In this document: positions 24,946 to 33,959 of the stretch, piece after piece
Layout of the letters: each line of letters opens with the position of its first letter
Position numbering within the stretch: position 1 is the stretch's first letter
Assembly: GCA_965214475.1 (NCBI GenBank)
Contig: OZ243953.1
Span: forward strand, 1,984,001-2,048,000
Length of the DNA stretch: 64,000 nucleotides
Direction: 5' to 3'
From: SIRX01 sp965214475
GTDB lineage: Bacteria > Actinomycetota > Rubrobacteria > Rubrobacterales > Rubrobacteraceae
Program-made: the position numbers and the translations under genes
Notes under the pieces: model-generated
What the model was told of the DNA's origin: nothing
The model's input: only the letters and a program-made list of their open reading frames with translations
Database searches by the model: none

Positions 24946-25275
24946 CTACCGGACGTTTCTCCGTCCGTTCTCCCGCACAACGCCGTGAGGTTTTCTCTCT
25001 ATCCACTTCACGAATTTGTCTATCTCGGGTTGGGCTCTAAGGCTCTCTATGGTGTTGTATTCTTGCTCCAGTTCCTTCTCCGTGAAGGTCTTGTGAATTT
25101 GGCGGTGGCAGGCGGAGCAGACCATAGCTACCTGCTGCCTCTGCTGTCTGGTAAACGTACGTTTGGCGCGCTTCTTACGGTGGCGGCTGCGTGGTATGAG
25201 GTGGTGCCGGGTGAGACGGTCAACCGGACGTCCGCACAACTCGCAGCCGCTCGCGCTGTTCGATCCGTGATCCAT
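24946..25275 (-). CDS. HNH endonuclease domain protein
   Basis: A 109-residue protein with the CxxC pair CELCGRPVD near residue 12, TRHHLIPRSRH at the first His pair, and a second CxxC and His (MVCSACHRQIHKTFTE) near residue 55. This is the ββα-metal HNH fold with a structural zinc, seen in stand-alone nucleases and DNA-repair or restriction proteins. The ATG start (MDHGSNSASG) gives a compact protein. It is 36 bp upstream of the recombinase-like gene on the same strand, so the two may be co-transcribed. Confidence 0.88.
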   Translation of the reverse strand: MDHGSNSASGCELCGRPVDRLTRHHLIPRSRHRKKRAKRTFTRQQRQQVAMVCSACHRQIHKTFTEKELEQEYNTIESLRAQPEIDKFVKWIERKPHGVVRENGRRNVR

Positions 25276-25353
25276 AACGTAGAATTTTAACCACCTCCAC
25301 AGCGAAAACGGTGAGCGCTGCTACGAGGACACTCTTCTACGATAGTCATACAC

Positions 25354-25470
25354 TCAATACCCACCGCCTCCGTCGTCCCCGCCTCCGCCATCTCCGCAAC
25401 CGGTCGCCATCAAAACTACCGCTAGGACGACTAGCAGTATGCGTGCGTGGCGGGCGACGGCACAGCTCAA
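25354..25470 (-). CDS. Tiny putative lipoprotein
   Basis: About 38 residues if started at the TTG at 25470: a hydrophobic signal helix (ILLVVLAVVLMATGC) with a lipobox-like cysteine, then only GDGGGGDDGGGGY. An ATG at 25542 gives a longer N-terminus, but then the signal helix is internal. Such short Gly-rich lipoproteins are common in actinobacteria but easily over-called. Confidence 0.35.
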   Translation of the reverse strand: MSCAVARHARILLVVLAVVLMATGCGDGGGGDDGGGGY

Positions 25471-25563
25471 GAGCCTGTAGAAGCGTCCGGCAAGGACGCC
25501 AATTTCTATTTCCGGCACGACTGGCTCGGCTCCTTTCTCCATTTTGCCGAATCTTTGCTGGGT

Positions 25564-26943
25564 TCAGATCCAGATGTCCGAGGTTACGTCACCGCCAGGG
25601 TAGCGCATCTCGTGGGCTCGGGCGGGGCCGGCGGGCTCTTCTCCAAAGTCCACGTAGAAGTCTTCGTTGATCTCCATTCCGCCGTTTTCGTTGTCGCAGT
25701 TTACCTGGAGCATGTAAGAACCTTCTTGGGCCATGCCGGGATAGAACTGGTTGTCCCAACTGCTGTAGAGCGAGTTGGTAACGTAGAGGCGCTTGCCATC
25801 GAGCGAGAGCTGGAGCATCTGCGGGCCGCCGCCGAGCTTGCGGCCGTTTAGCTCGGCGCTCTTGCCGAGCAGGCCACCGCACCAGACCTGGCCGGTCAGC
25901 TTCGGGTTCGACGGGTCGGTTATGTCGTACTGGCGCAGGTCGCCGTGCAACCAGTTGGAGAAGTAGAGAAAACGGTCGTCCAGGGAGAGCAAGAGGTCCG
26001 TGATGAGGCCCGGCAGCGGCATCGGCCAGCCTTCGGCCTCTTCACCCGGCACGTCCACGACTTTCTCGATCTTCCAACCGCCATTCTGTTTTTCCCAGTG
26101 GATGAGGTTGGAGCTGAGGGCTGCACCCACAAAGCCATGGGTGCTGTCAGGGTCGTGGTGGAAGCGGACTTCGAGCGGGATCATACCGTCTTCCCCGAGG
26201 TCTACGCTCTCGGTGATTTCACGCTGCTCCCAGTCCCAGAAGTGGAGTTGTTGCCCGTATTTGCCCTCGGCCACCTCGGCGGGGTCGAAGCCCTGCTGGT
26301 AGGTGTTTGGGGCGGCCCACTCGCTGCTCACCATGACGTTGTGGCGCGGCTGGTACCAGAAGTCGTAGTTGTAGCGCATGCCGTCCATGCCGTTCTCCCA
26401 CCGGCCTGCGACCTCGAAGTTCTCTTCCAGCATCAGGAAGCCGCCGGGGCCGTTGCCCTCGCTGTCACCGAGCATGGAGATCATGATGTTCCCGTCCGCC
26501 AGACAGTGGACCGTGTGCGGGGCGGTGAGGTTAGTCTTCGCGACGATATCCTCGGGCTCGATGACCTTGTGGATCTTGGGTGCTCGTTCATCAGAGGTGT
26601 CTATGATGTGGATGCGGCTCGAACGTTGGCCCGGCACGACTAGAAAGCGCCGAGACTTGCTCTCGTCGTCGTGGCAGGAACTACAAGCATTCCAGCCGAA
26701 GTGGTGCAATTCGTCCCCGAGGTTTGGCATGGGAGTGCGGGCTACGACCTGCGAGTACGTCGAGGACTCCGGGTCTACGTCCACTGTCGCCAGGTAGTCC
26801 GGCTCCTCTATCTCCGTCCCGACGTAGAGCGCCACGGTGTAGAGGACTTTCTCCGGTTCGGCCTTCATGGCTTCTTTGGGGGTTGCGTAGCCTGGTCCAC
26901 AGCAGGCGTGCTCTTCGTGGCTCGTCTCGCGCGCATCGGTCAT
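25564..26943 (-). CDS. SELENBP1-type protein (methanethiol oxidase family)
   Basis: A 459-residue protein closely matching the 56-kDa selenium-binding protein family in order and spacing: CCGPGYATPKEAMK at the N-terminus, DYLATVDVDPESSTYSQV, MPNLGDELHHFGWNACSSCHDD, then a seven-bladed propeller with HTVHCLADGNIMISMLGD and RYPGGDVTSDIWI at the end. Family members include methanethiol oxidase, which turns methanethiol into formaldehyde, H2S and H2O2 in a copper-dependent way. Selenium is not incorporated genetically. The conserved GWN(A/T)CSSC cysteines are present. It stands alone, not in the nearby operons. Confidence 0.93.
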   Translation of the reverse strand: MTDARETSHEEHACCGPGYATPKEAMKAEPEKVLYTVALYVGTEIEEPDYLATVDVDPESSTYSQVVARTPMPNLGDELHHFGWNACSSCHDDESKSRRFLVVPGQRSSRIHIIDTSDERAPKIHKVIEPEDIVAKTNLTAPHTVHCLADGNIMISMLGDSEGNGPGGFLMLEENFEVAGRWENGMDGMRYNYDFWYQPRHNVMVSSEWAAPNTYQQGFDPAEVAEGKYGQQLHFWDWEQREITESVDLGEDGMIPLEVRFHHDPDSTHGFVGAALSSNLIHWEKQNGGWKIEKVVDVPGEEAEGWPMPLPGLITDLLLSLDDRFLYFSNWLHGDLRQYDITDPSNPKLTGQVWCGGLLGKSAELNGRKLGGGPQMLQLSLDGKRLYVTNSLYSSWDNQFYPGMAQEGSYMLQVNCDNENGGMEINEDFYVDFGEEPAGPARAHEMRYPGGDVTSDIWI

Positions 26944-27047
26944 GGTCTATTCACCTTCCCTGATCCCATTGACTCCTGTTGAGATTAGAGCACAACGAAA
27001 CAGGTCTTACAATAAATTTATAGTGTTGTTTGCAGCAATATCGGGGG

Positions 27048-27596
27048 CTAGCGGCCGCGCACCAGGTAACGGGAGATGGTGTCGTGGGCGGCGTTGATCT
27101 CGGCCGTTAGTCTTTCGGCACGGATGCGTTTGTCGGGATCGGAGAAGCGATCGGGGTGGTAGCGTTTGATCAGGTTCCGTCGCTTGCGGCTGATCTCCTC
27201 CAGTTCGGTACCCGGCAACAAACCGAGCCGCTCGTAAGCTTTGAGTACCGGCGGAGGGAACTTCCGGGGCGCGAACCTGGTCGAGGAGTGGCTCCGTCGG
27301 TATGAGTTACGCTGAGAGTAATACCCCTGCGAAGAGCTTTGCTCGCCCCGCTCCTCTTGCGCTCCGGCGCCGGATTCCTCGGACTGCTGCTCTTCTTCGC
27401 GTTGGCGCTCTTCTTCAGAAGTCCGCCATTCTTCGGCGGCTCCGCGCCAGGCGGACTCGAAGGCGCCCCCGAAACTATCCCGGAGGGTTTCGCCGCGCTC
27501 GCGGCTGGTCCTCAGTGTCTCGCGCAGGCGGTCATCCTCCTGGAGGTTTATTACAAACCCCCGGGCGAGACGTCCCAACCGGCGCGGGATGCTCAC
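27048..27596 (-). CDS. DnaJ-domain protein of the PspA operon
   Basis: A 182-residue protein with a C-terminal J-domain (AYERLGLLPGTELEEISRK, then RYHPDRFSDPDKRIRAER) that includes the HPD tripeptide needed to stimulate DnaK. The N-terminal 110 residues are Arg/Glu/Ser/Gln-rich and probably disordered. Its start overlaps the stop of the 27593 gene, making it the last gene of a four-gene operon that begins with PspA. It likely recruits DnaK to the envelope-stress complex. Confidence 0.85.
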   Translation of the reverse strand: MSIPRRLGRLARGFVINLQEDDRLRETLRTSRERGETLRDSFGGAFESAWRGAAEEWRTSEEERQREEEQQSEESGAGAQEERGEQSSSQGYYSQRNSYRRSHSSTRFAPRKFPPPVLKAYERLGLLPGTELEEISRKRRNLIKRYHPDRFSDPDKRIRAERLTAEINAAHDTISRYLVRGR

Positions 27597-28378
27597 CGCT
27601 CGCGGCGTTCCCCGGTGTTCCAGTTTTCGGAGAGAGGTCCGGGGCGGCGCAGCACCTGCGTATCGTCCATGTCTTCAGATGTTTCGTCCGAGCCGGGACG
27701 GTACAGAATTTGCGTCTCATCGCCGTCGGATTCCGTGGGCTCTTCTGCGGGTGGGTCACCTGCGGAAGTAGTGTCATCGTCGGACTCAGCGCCCTCGGTG
27801 GGTGGCAACTCCTTGGCGGGCTCCGGCTCTTCCAGCCCGGGGGCCTCATCCTTCTCGGGCAGGTCAAAGAAGCTGCGGACCAAGTCAACCTCTTCGAGGC
27901 CCGACTCGGCCTGAGATATTTTCTTCTCTTCACCGGAAATGCCGTTGTCCCGCGCCTGACGGAACTTCTTTATGTCGTCTTCGAGGGCTTTTATCTCTTG
28001 CTCTTTGTAGCGCACCGCTTTGTCGGTGTCGTCCTGCAGCTTCTTTATGCGCCCCTGACGCTGCTCTATTACGGAGTTGAGTTTCGACTCCCGCGCCCGG
28101 GTTGACGTCCCGAGTTCTGACATGCTTATACCGGCGGCTTCCAGAGTGAGGCGCACGATGGGGACGGCACTCCCGTAGGGAACCTCATCTGGGATACTCC
28201 GGATCACCTCCGCCGCCCGCTCTACGGTAAGCCCTTGGGGTTTCTCCATCGGCTCTTCGGGTTCATCTCTCTCCAAACCTGATTCGTCTGAAGAAAAGAC
28301 CATGGTCTCCTCGCCCATCTCTTCGGGGGAGAACATACGATTAAAAAAGCTACGGCGGGTGGAACGTTCTTCGCTCAT
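27593..28378 (-). CDS. Acidic coiled-coil protein with repeated DxTQ motifs
   Basis: A 261-residue protein: a mixed N-terminus with RSFFNRMFSPEEM, a helical middle (VIEQRQGRIKKLQDDTDKA ... KALEDDIKKFRQARDN), then an acidic Pro-rich C-terminus with two copies of a D-x-T-Q-(I/V)-L motif (GDETQILYRP and MDDTQVLRRP). Thr in such a setting is typical of Ser/Thr-kinase sites read by FHA domains. It overlaps both neighbours by 4 bases. No membrane helix. It may be a phosphorylated adaptor in the PspA operon; that is inference. Confidence 0.7.
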   Translation of the reverse strand: MSEERSTRRSFFNRMFSPEEMGEETMVFSSDESGLERDEPEEPMEKPQGLTVERAAEVIRSIPDEVPYGSAVPIVRLTLEAAGISMSELGTSTRARESKLNSVIEQRQGRIKKLQDDTDKAVRYKEQEIKALEDDIKKFRQARDNGISGEEKKISQAESGLEEVDLVRSFFDLPEKDEAPGLEEPEPAKELPPTEGAESDDDTTSAGDPPAEEPTESDGDETQILYRPGSDETSEDMDDTQVLRRPGPLSENWNTGERRER

Positions 28379-29184
28379 TTGGTAGGCAACTCCTCCGTTA
28401 CGGTGGTTGGCAGATGGTCTACGGTGCGTGTTACCTCATCCAGGCTGCGGCGGAAATAGGAGATCCGCTCTTTCAACTGCGCGAGTCCCGGCTCTACGGA
28501 ACGGGGCGAGAGACTGGTGTCTATGGAAAGTAGTTCCCCGCGCAGGTTGCCGAGCAGGCTCTCTACCCCTTCGAGTTGAGCATTGATGACGCTTATACCC
28601 GAGAGTATGTCGCCGTAACCGGCCAACTCCTCGCGCCGACTGGCGAGCGCGCTCTCGAACGGCGCGCGAAGCTCAGAATCCGGCCCCAGCGCCGCCAGAT
28701 CCTTCTCCAAGTCCTTTATCCGGCGCCGGATGCCGCGCCGATCCACATTCTCCAGGTGCTTCCGCAAGGCCGACCGTCGCCGCGCCAGCCGCACGGCGTC
28801 CTCGACCTCCCCGAGAATGGTAAAGATGTCCTCTTCCAGCAGCGGACCATACTCCTCGGGCAAGAGATTCCAACTCTCCAACACACCCTCTTGAAGTGCG
28901 GCGAGGCTTTTCATCTGGGGCGCGGCGACCCGGTCCGCCCGCGCCACCCGGCCCAACTCCCGCACGTTCTCCCGCGCCTGGCCACGCAGCTCCCGCCGCT
29001 TGTTCTCCTTGCGATCCAGCAAACGCTTACCCGTGTAAGCGGCACCGGTTCCCAGAAGGGCCGCGAGGATGTAAGCGCCATCGACGGCGGCCATAGTCCC
29101 GAACCCCGCAAATGCGCCAAACGGGGCCAATCTGTATAGGGTGTGTGAGAAATTGCGCTTTCTAGACACGAGGCTCCTCCCCAC
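28375..29184 (-). CDS. Membrane-anchored coiled-coil protein of the PspA operon
   Basis: A 269-residue protein. One or two hydrophobic segments near residues 15-55 (LAPFGAFAGFGTMAAVDGA; AYILAALLGTGAAYTG) are followed by a long helical, coiled-coil-rich cytoplasmic region with many Arg and Leu (RRRIKDLEKDLAALG, LEGVESLLGNLRGELLS). It overlaps pspA by 23 bases and the next gene by 4. It resembles membrane partners that tether PspA, but I recognise no named family. Confidence 0.68.
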   Translation of the reverse strand: MGRSLVSRKRNFSHTLYRLAPFGAFAGFGTMAAVDGAYILAALLGTGAAYTGKRLLDRKENKRRELRGQARENVRELGRVARADRVAAPQMKSLAALQEGVLESWNLLPEEYGPLLEEDIFTILGEVEDAVRLARRRSALRKHLENVDRRGIRRRIKDLEKDLAALGPDSELRAPFESALASRREELAGYGDILSGISVINAQLEGVESLLGNLRGELLSIDTSLSPRSVEPGLAQLKERISYFRRSLDEVTRTVDHLPTTVTEELPTK

Positions 29185-29950
29185 CGCTGTCTTCTACCGA
29201 CCCGGCTTCTTCGGCTAGGGGCTCTTCAGGCATCGGCTCTTCTGGGAGGGCTCCGTCCGGTGAAGACTCCAAAGACTCCGGCTCGCGGAGGCCCATCTGG
29301 ATCTCCATCTCTTCCAACTCGCGTTCGGCGTCGAGGCGTTTCAGGTCTACTTCGGCGGCGGCTATGTGACGCTCCGTGTCGCTCATACCAAGTTCACCGA
29401 CGGCTTCAGCCTCGTAGGAAGCTTGCCGGATGGCCTGTCGGGCCTTATCCAGGTCGCGGGATGAATCTGAGAGGGAGATGTTGGCGCGGGCTTCGTTGGC
29501 GGAGCGCATGGCGCGGGCCCGCTGATTCTCTTCCATAAGGGAGGCCCGCTCGCGCACGAGTTCGTTGTAGCGTTTTTCTTGCTCGCGGAAAGCTTCTTCC
29601 ATCTGCTGGGAGTTCCGGCGGGCTTCTTCGAGGCGACCTTCGATCTCGACGAGGTTGTTGTGAGCCTCCTGTTTCTGCTGAACCAGCTCGACAGCGGCTT
29701 CCCGCTGGCCCCGGCGCACCAGTTCCTGGGCCTGGCGATCCCGCGTGTTCATAGTCTTTTGCTTGGTTGCGGCATCGTTGGCGAGCATCTTCTCGTAGGC
29801 CATCGTGCGGGCCGCCGCGACCTGGAGTTTCTTCAGATTGTCCAGTTCGTCCTGAACAGCATTCTCAAGGAGTATCTCAGGGTTGCGTTGCTCGACTCCC
29901 GAGAGGAACTTCCCGAAGAAACCGCGGATGGATCTGGTAAAACGTCCCAT
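29162..29950 (-). CDS. PspA/IM30 family envelope-stress protein
   Basis: A 262-residue protein with the PspA hallmark start (FTRSIRGFFGKFLSGVEQRNPEILLENA) and a long helical hairpin running to about residue 225 (KKLQVAAARTMAYEKML, ELVQQKQEAHNNLVEI, SLSDSSRDLDKARQ). PspA-type proteins assemble on damaged membranes, and the family shares the ESCRT-III fold. The C-terminal 40 residues are an acidic Pro/Glu tail (PEEPMPEEPLAEEAG) not seen in standard PspA. It starts the four-gene operon that runs down to 27048. Confidence 0.9.
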   Translation of the reverse strand: MGRFTRSIRGFFGKFLSGVEQRNPEILLENAVQDELDNLKKLQVAAARTMAYEKMLANDAATKQKTMNTRDRQAQELVRRGQREAAVELVQQKQEAHNNLVEIEGRLEEARRNSQQMEEAFREQEKRYNELVRERASLMEENQRARAMRSANEARANISLSDSSRDLDKARQAIRQASYEAEAVGELGMSDTERHIAAAEVDLKRLDAERELEEMEIQMGLREPESLESSPDGALPEEPMPEEPLAEEAGSVEDSGGEEPRV

Positions 29951-30029
29951 GTGTGCCGCTACCCCCGGCGATAGAGATTTTTAACGTGTGCAGCGATTAT
30001 AACATCGGCGCGGGACCTTCCGAACAAAG

Positions 30030-30995
30030 CTAACGAGCCTCCCGGTAGCGGGGCTGAGGAGTGCGTCCGGCGAGCATTACACCGGGAGCATTGGGCTCGA
30101 AAGCCGCCTCCAGCGCACCGCCGGCGGCCGAAAGGAGACCCTCCGCCGTACGGGCGTCCCGCGGGTAGATGGCCGCCCCGGCAAAGCTGTGACGCGCGCC
30201 CAGGGACCCCGCCACAGCCAATGCGCGGCCTGCGGCGCTCTCGACTGAGTGCTCATCGACGCTGCTCAGCACCATACCGAAGACGGAACCCTGGCCGAGC
30301 AGAATGGGTTCAGCAATCCTGCTTCGCACCCGGTCGAGCAACAAGTCGATGCTCCCGATCCCACGTCCCGGATCTACCAGAATAACCGCTACCCGATCCC
30401 GCCGGCCAGCGGATATTTCTCCTTCTACCACCTCTAACAACATCGAACCATCTTCGTCGGTGGCGTACTCCTCGAAGCCGCCGGCCCCCGTCCCGCGGGC
30501 CGCGACGAGCACAAACCCTCCAACCAACACGAAAACAGCGAGCCGGAAGAGCGCCGACCCCGCATCATCCCCCTGCCCGGATAGAAGGTCCGGCATCACG
30601 GCCAGGAAGTAGACGATCAAAGCCGAGACCAACGCCACGAAGCCTATTCTCCGTACCCCGTGCAGCGCCGCTGAAAGTAGCAATGGGAAGTACAGGACGT
30701 AGAGTACGCTGGAGACTCCACCGCTAAAAAACGCCATCAACCCGAAGATCATCGCGTACAGAGCGTACGCACCGGCGCTGGACTCATCAGCGAATAGCTC
30801 CACCGGCAACAGTAGGAGCACCCCGGCCACCGTAACCCCGACGGTGACCGTCAGATAGAGCAGCAGGTAGGAGACGGCGGGCTCGTAGAAGTCCGCGTGT
30901 ACGAGCAGCAACGCCGCCACGGTGAGGCCGAGGTACAGCAGGGAGAAAAGTTTCAGTATCCGGGAATTGCGCCTGTAATTAACCGTGTCCGTCAT
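30030..30995 (-). CDS. Membrane protein with degenerate GGDEF-like C-terminus
   Basis: A 321-residue protein with about six transmembrane helices (residues 17-170; LYLGLTVAALLLV, YLTVTVGVTVAGVLLLLP, VALVSALIVYFLAVM). A short linker follows, then a soluble domain of about 130 residues (VAVILVDPGRGIGSIDLLLDRV, GQGSVFGMVLSSVD) with GGDEF-like secondary structure but without the catalytic GG(D/E)EF loop. It is most likely a sensor without cyclase activity. It is divergent from the PRC-barrel gene. The family is uncertain. Confidence 0.68.
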   Translation of the reverse strand: MTDTVNYRRNSRILKLFSLLYLGLTVAALLLVHADFYEPAVSYLLLYLTVTVGVTVAGVLLLLPVELFADESSAGAYALYAMIFGLMAFFSGGVSSVLYVLYFPLLLSAALHGVRRIGFVALVSALIVYFLAVMPDLLSGQGDDAGSALFRLAVFVLVGGFVLVAARGTGAGGFEEYATDEDGSMLLEVVEGEISAGRRDRVAVILVDPGRGIGSIDLLLDRVRSRIAEPILLGQGSVFGMVLSSVDEHSVESAAGRALAVAGSLGARHSFAGAAIYPRDARTAEGLLSAAGGALEAAFEPNAPGVMLAGRTPQPRYREAR

Positions 30996-31047
30996 CTGGG
31001 AGTATCATATGTGCAATGGGGTGCTCCTGCCACCCGGAGGTGAGACG

Positions 31048-31344
31048 TTGGAACCAGATAATCCATACACTTTTCTAGAAGGCTACACAGTCTACGACGA
31101 CTCCCGGAACGAGGTCGGCGAGGTCGAACAGACGGTCTACGACGCACCGGCCGACGTACTGAAGTACGTGATCGTTGACGGACGCACCGTCCCGGCCGAC
31201 CGGATGGAAGTAAACGCCAAAGAAGAAAGCATCTCCTTACCCTACGCCGCTGAGACCATCGAATCGGCCCCGAAATTGCAAGAGTTCTCCGGCGAGTTCA
31301 ACGAAGCCCTCCGAAAGCATTACGGATACACCGACCGGGAATGA
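31048..31344 (+). CDS. PRC-barrel domain protein
   Basis: A 98-residue protein, taking the TTG at 31048 after GGAGGTGA as the start; the upstream extension in the open frame has no homology-like features. The core YTVYDDSRNEVGEVEQTVYD is a PRC-barrel fold, used in RimM, photosynthetic reaction centres and small stress proteins, and usually mediates protein contacts. The C-terminus is acidic and helical (EFSGEFNEALRKHYGY). Its stop overlaps the start of the lipoprotein gene by 4 bases. Confidence 0.75.
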   Translation: MEPDNPYTFLEGYTVYDDSRNEVGEVEQTVYDAPADVLKYVIVDGRTVPADRMEVNAKEESISLPYAAETIESAPKLQEFSGEFNEALRKHYGYTDRE

Positions 31345-31907
31345 GGGTCTTCGCGGCTTTACTGCTCGTCCTGCTCGTGGCCACCGGCTGCTCGGGCGCA
31401 GATATGGAGGCCGAAGGGGGAACCGCCGCCTCTCCTTCAGGGACGACCGGCGGTGGCACCGAAGAAAGCACAGATCCGGCCCCGAAGACCTCGCAAGAGC
31501 CCGAGACGACAAGTAAAATGCCGAACAGCTTGCAGTTGCGGCAGGTCTCTTCCGGGTCCGACGGACTGAAGCGTCGGCAAGTGATCGTCGCTCCCTCCGC
31601 CGACGGGCTCTCAGAGGCGACCGGCGTAAGACTCCCGGATGCCGGGGAAGGCACATACCTGGCGGCCTTCTGGGGAGAGAAGCCAACGGGCGGATATACG
31701 GTAGAGGTTCTGAGTGCGAGGGTCAAAGGGGACCAAACGGTCGTACAGCTCACCTTGAAGAAGCCGCCACCGGACGCAATGGTGGGCCAAGCACTCACAT
31801 ACCCATACGCTGCGGCCGTGATCCGGGGCAGCGTTCCCAAGAACACAGGCTTTACTTTCGCAACCCAAGGAGGCCGCGAACTCAACTGGCCCGTGAAGCG
31901 CGTATAG
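31341..31907 (+). CDS. Lipoprotein with PrcB-like C-terminal domain
   Basis: A 188-residue protein with a signal peptide and lipobox (AALLLVLLVATGC, Cys near residue 17), a Gly/Ser/Thr/Glu-rich linker of about 50 residues, and a C-terminal domain (YLAAFWGEKPTGGYTVEV, PPPDAMVGQALTYPYAAAVI) like the PrcB_C domain, which is found in secreted protease complexes. It is exported and membrane-anchored. Function beyond that is not clear from the sequence. Confidence 0.78.
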   Translation: MRVFAALLLVLLVATGCSGADMEAEGGTAASPSGTTGGGTEESTDPAPKTSQEPETTSKMPNSLQLRQVSSGSDGLKRRQVIVAPSADGLSEATGVRLPDAGEGTYLAAFWGEKPTGGYTVEVLSARVKGDQTVVQLTLKKPPPDAMVGQALTYPYAAAVIRGSVPKNTGFTFATQGGRELNWPVKRV

Positions 31908-31948
31908 AAGCTCTTGGGACTAGCGACGCCCCCGCGTATAATCCCCCC

Positions 31949-33946
31949 GTGGCCGAAAAGAGCGCGGACATTCAAGGCAAGGTCGAGGAGTTGCGGGAAG
32001 TGCTGCGCTACCACAGCCGCCGCTACTACATAGACGACGAACCGGAGATCTCCGACGCCGAGTACGACGCCCTCTACAACGAACTCGAAACCCTCGAAGA
32101 AACCTACCCCGAACTCATAATCCCCGACTCCCCAACCCGGCGCGTCGGCGACGACCCCCTGGAAGAATTCGAGGAAGTAGAGCACGCCGTCCCGATGCTC
32201 TCCCTCTCCAACGCCCGCAAGGTAGAAGACCTGAGAGATTGGGACGCCCGCGTCCGGCGTTTGCTGGGAGAAGACGAAGAGCCGACCTACGTTACAGAAC
32301 TCAAGATAGACGGTCTCGCAGTCTCCCTGCGCTACGAAAACGGACGCTTCGTGCGCGGCGCCACGCGGGGCAACGGTACAGTCGGCGAAGACGTGACGCA
32401 CAACCTCCGCACGATCCGGGCAATCCCTGACAAGTTGGACGATGCCCCGCCAGAGGTATTAGAACCGAGAGGCGAAGTATACGTCGGCCTGGAAGAATTC
32501 GAGAAACTGAACGCCCGGCGCGCGGCGGAGGACGAGAAGCCGTTCGCCAATCCGCGCAACTTGGCGGCGGGCTCCATCCGACAACTCGACCCGAAGGTAA
32601 CAGCCAAACGTCCCCTGACGCTCTTTCTCTACGGCGTGGGCGAAGGCTACCCGAACTACCAGAGCCACTCCGAAGCCCTTGCCGCCCTCAAGGACTACGG
32701 CTTGCGCGTCAACCCCTACAAAGTCCACGACAGCATCGAGTCGGTGGTCGAGGAGTGCGAACGGTGGGCGGCGAGGCGGGAGTCGGTCGGCTACCAGGTG
32801 GACGGCGTGGTGGTGAAGGTGGATTCCCGAGAGCAGCAGGAGAAGCTGGGGTCGGTACAAAAAGCGCCACGCTGGGCCATCGCATACAAGTTCGAGCCGC
32901 TCGCGGGCCGGACAAAGCTGAAAGGCATCTGGGTGAATGTCGGGCGGACCGGGGCGTTGACACCGCAGTCCATACTGGAGCCGGTCAACGTGGGCGGCGT
33001 GACGATCTCCCGCGCCACCCTCCACAACGAAGACTACGTAAAAGAAAAGGGCATCCTCGTCGGCGACACGGTGGTGGTCGAGCGGGCGGGAGACGTAATA
33101 CCGCAGGTAGTCCGGGCCATCCCCGAAGACCGCGACGGCAGCGAATACGCCTTCGAGATGCCTACACATTGTCCCGTCTGTGGAGAACCCGTCTCCCGTC
33201 CGGAAGGAGAAGCGGTTACTCGGTGCATCAATACCCGCTGTCCGGCACAGGCGTTAGAGCACATCATTCACTGGTGTACCAAAAGCGCGATGGACATAGA
33301 CGGTCTCGGCGAGAAGCTCGCCACCCGCCTCTTCGGCCTCGATCTCGTAAAAGACGTAGCGGAAACCTACGATCTAAAAGCCGATCAACTCGTCCCGCTC
33401 GAAGGTTTCGGCGAGAAGAGCGCGAAAAACCTGATCCGGGCCATAGAAAAGAGCAAAGAACAACCCTTCTACCGCGTCCTCTACGCTTTAGGCATCCGAC
33501 ACGTCGGCGCGGTAACGGCGAGTCTAATAGCCGAGAGGTTCAGCGGCGAAGGTCTACTAGAAAGTGTCTCAGTGGATCAACTCGCTGAGATAGACGGTGT
33601 CGGGAAGGTCGTCGCTTGCGCCGTCGTCGAGTACTTCGACCTAGAAGATAACCGCGAGTTGGTAAAGCGCTTGATGAAGCTCGGCCTGAACTTCGGCTCC
33701 GTAGAATCGAAGCCCGCTGAAGGGCCGCTCGCCGGAAAGCGGGTCGTAGTAACCGGAACTCTAAGTCAGCCCCGGAGCTACTTCGTAGAGCGGATCGAAG
33801 CTGGGGGCGGAACCTTCACCTCTTCGGTCAGCAAGAACACCGACTACGTGCTCGCTGGCGAGGAAGCCGGCTCCAAGCTGGAGAAAGCTCACAAACTCGG
33901 CGTCTCGGTTCTGGACGAAGAAGGGTTCGAGGAGTTGCTCTCCTAG
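31949..33946 (+). CDS. ligA: NAD-dependent DNA ligase
   Basis: A 665-residue enzyme that seals DNA nicks in replication and repair, with all LigA domains in order. First is the Ia domain with YYIDDEPEISDAEYDALY. The adenylation domain has the nucleotidyl-binding lysine in TELKIDGLAVSLRYENG near residue 115. Then come the OB fold (EPVNVGGVTISRATLHNEDYV), a four-cysteine zinc finger (CPVCGEP ... CINTRCPAQ), helix-hairpin-helix repeats and a C-terminal BRCT domain (LAGKRVVVTGTLSQPR). The GTG start is close to the previous gene. All catalytic motifs are intact. Confidence 0.98.
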   Translation: MAEKSADIQGKVEELREVLRYHSRRYYIDDEPEISDAEYDALYNELETLEETYPELIIPDSPTRRVGDDPLEEFEEVEHAVPMLSLSNARKVEDLRDWDARVRRLLGEDEEPTYVTELKIDGLAVSLRYENGRFVRGATRGNGTVGEDVTHNLRTIRAIPDKLDDAPPEVLEPRGEVYVGLEEFEKLNARRAAEDEKPFANPRNLAAGSIRQLDPKVTAKRPLTLFLYGVGEGYPNYQSHSEALAALKDYGLRVNPYKVHDSIESVVEECERWAARRESVGYQVDGVVVKVDSREQQEKLGSVQKAPRWAIAYKFEPLAGRTKLKGIWVNVGRTGALTPQSILEPVNVGGVTISRATLHNEDYVKEKGILVGDTVVVERAGDVIPQVVRAIPEDRDGSEYAFEMPTHCPVCGEPVSRPEGEAVTRCINTRCPAQALEHIIHWCTKSAMDIDGLGEKLATRLFGLDLVKDVAETYDLKADQLVPLEGFGEKSAKNLIRAIEKSKEQPFYRVLYALGIRHVGAVTASLIAERFSGEGLLESVSVDQLAEIDGVGKVVACAVVEYFDLEDNRELVKRLMKLGLNFGSVESKPAEGPLAGKRVVVTGTLSQPRSYFVERIEAGGGTFTSSVSKNTDYVLAGEEAGSKLEKAHKLGVSVLDEEGFEELLS

Positions 33947-33959
33947 CCGAGCTCCGCCC

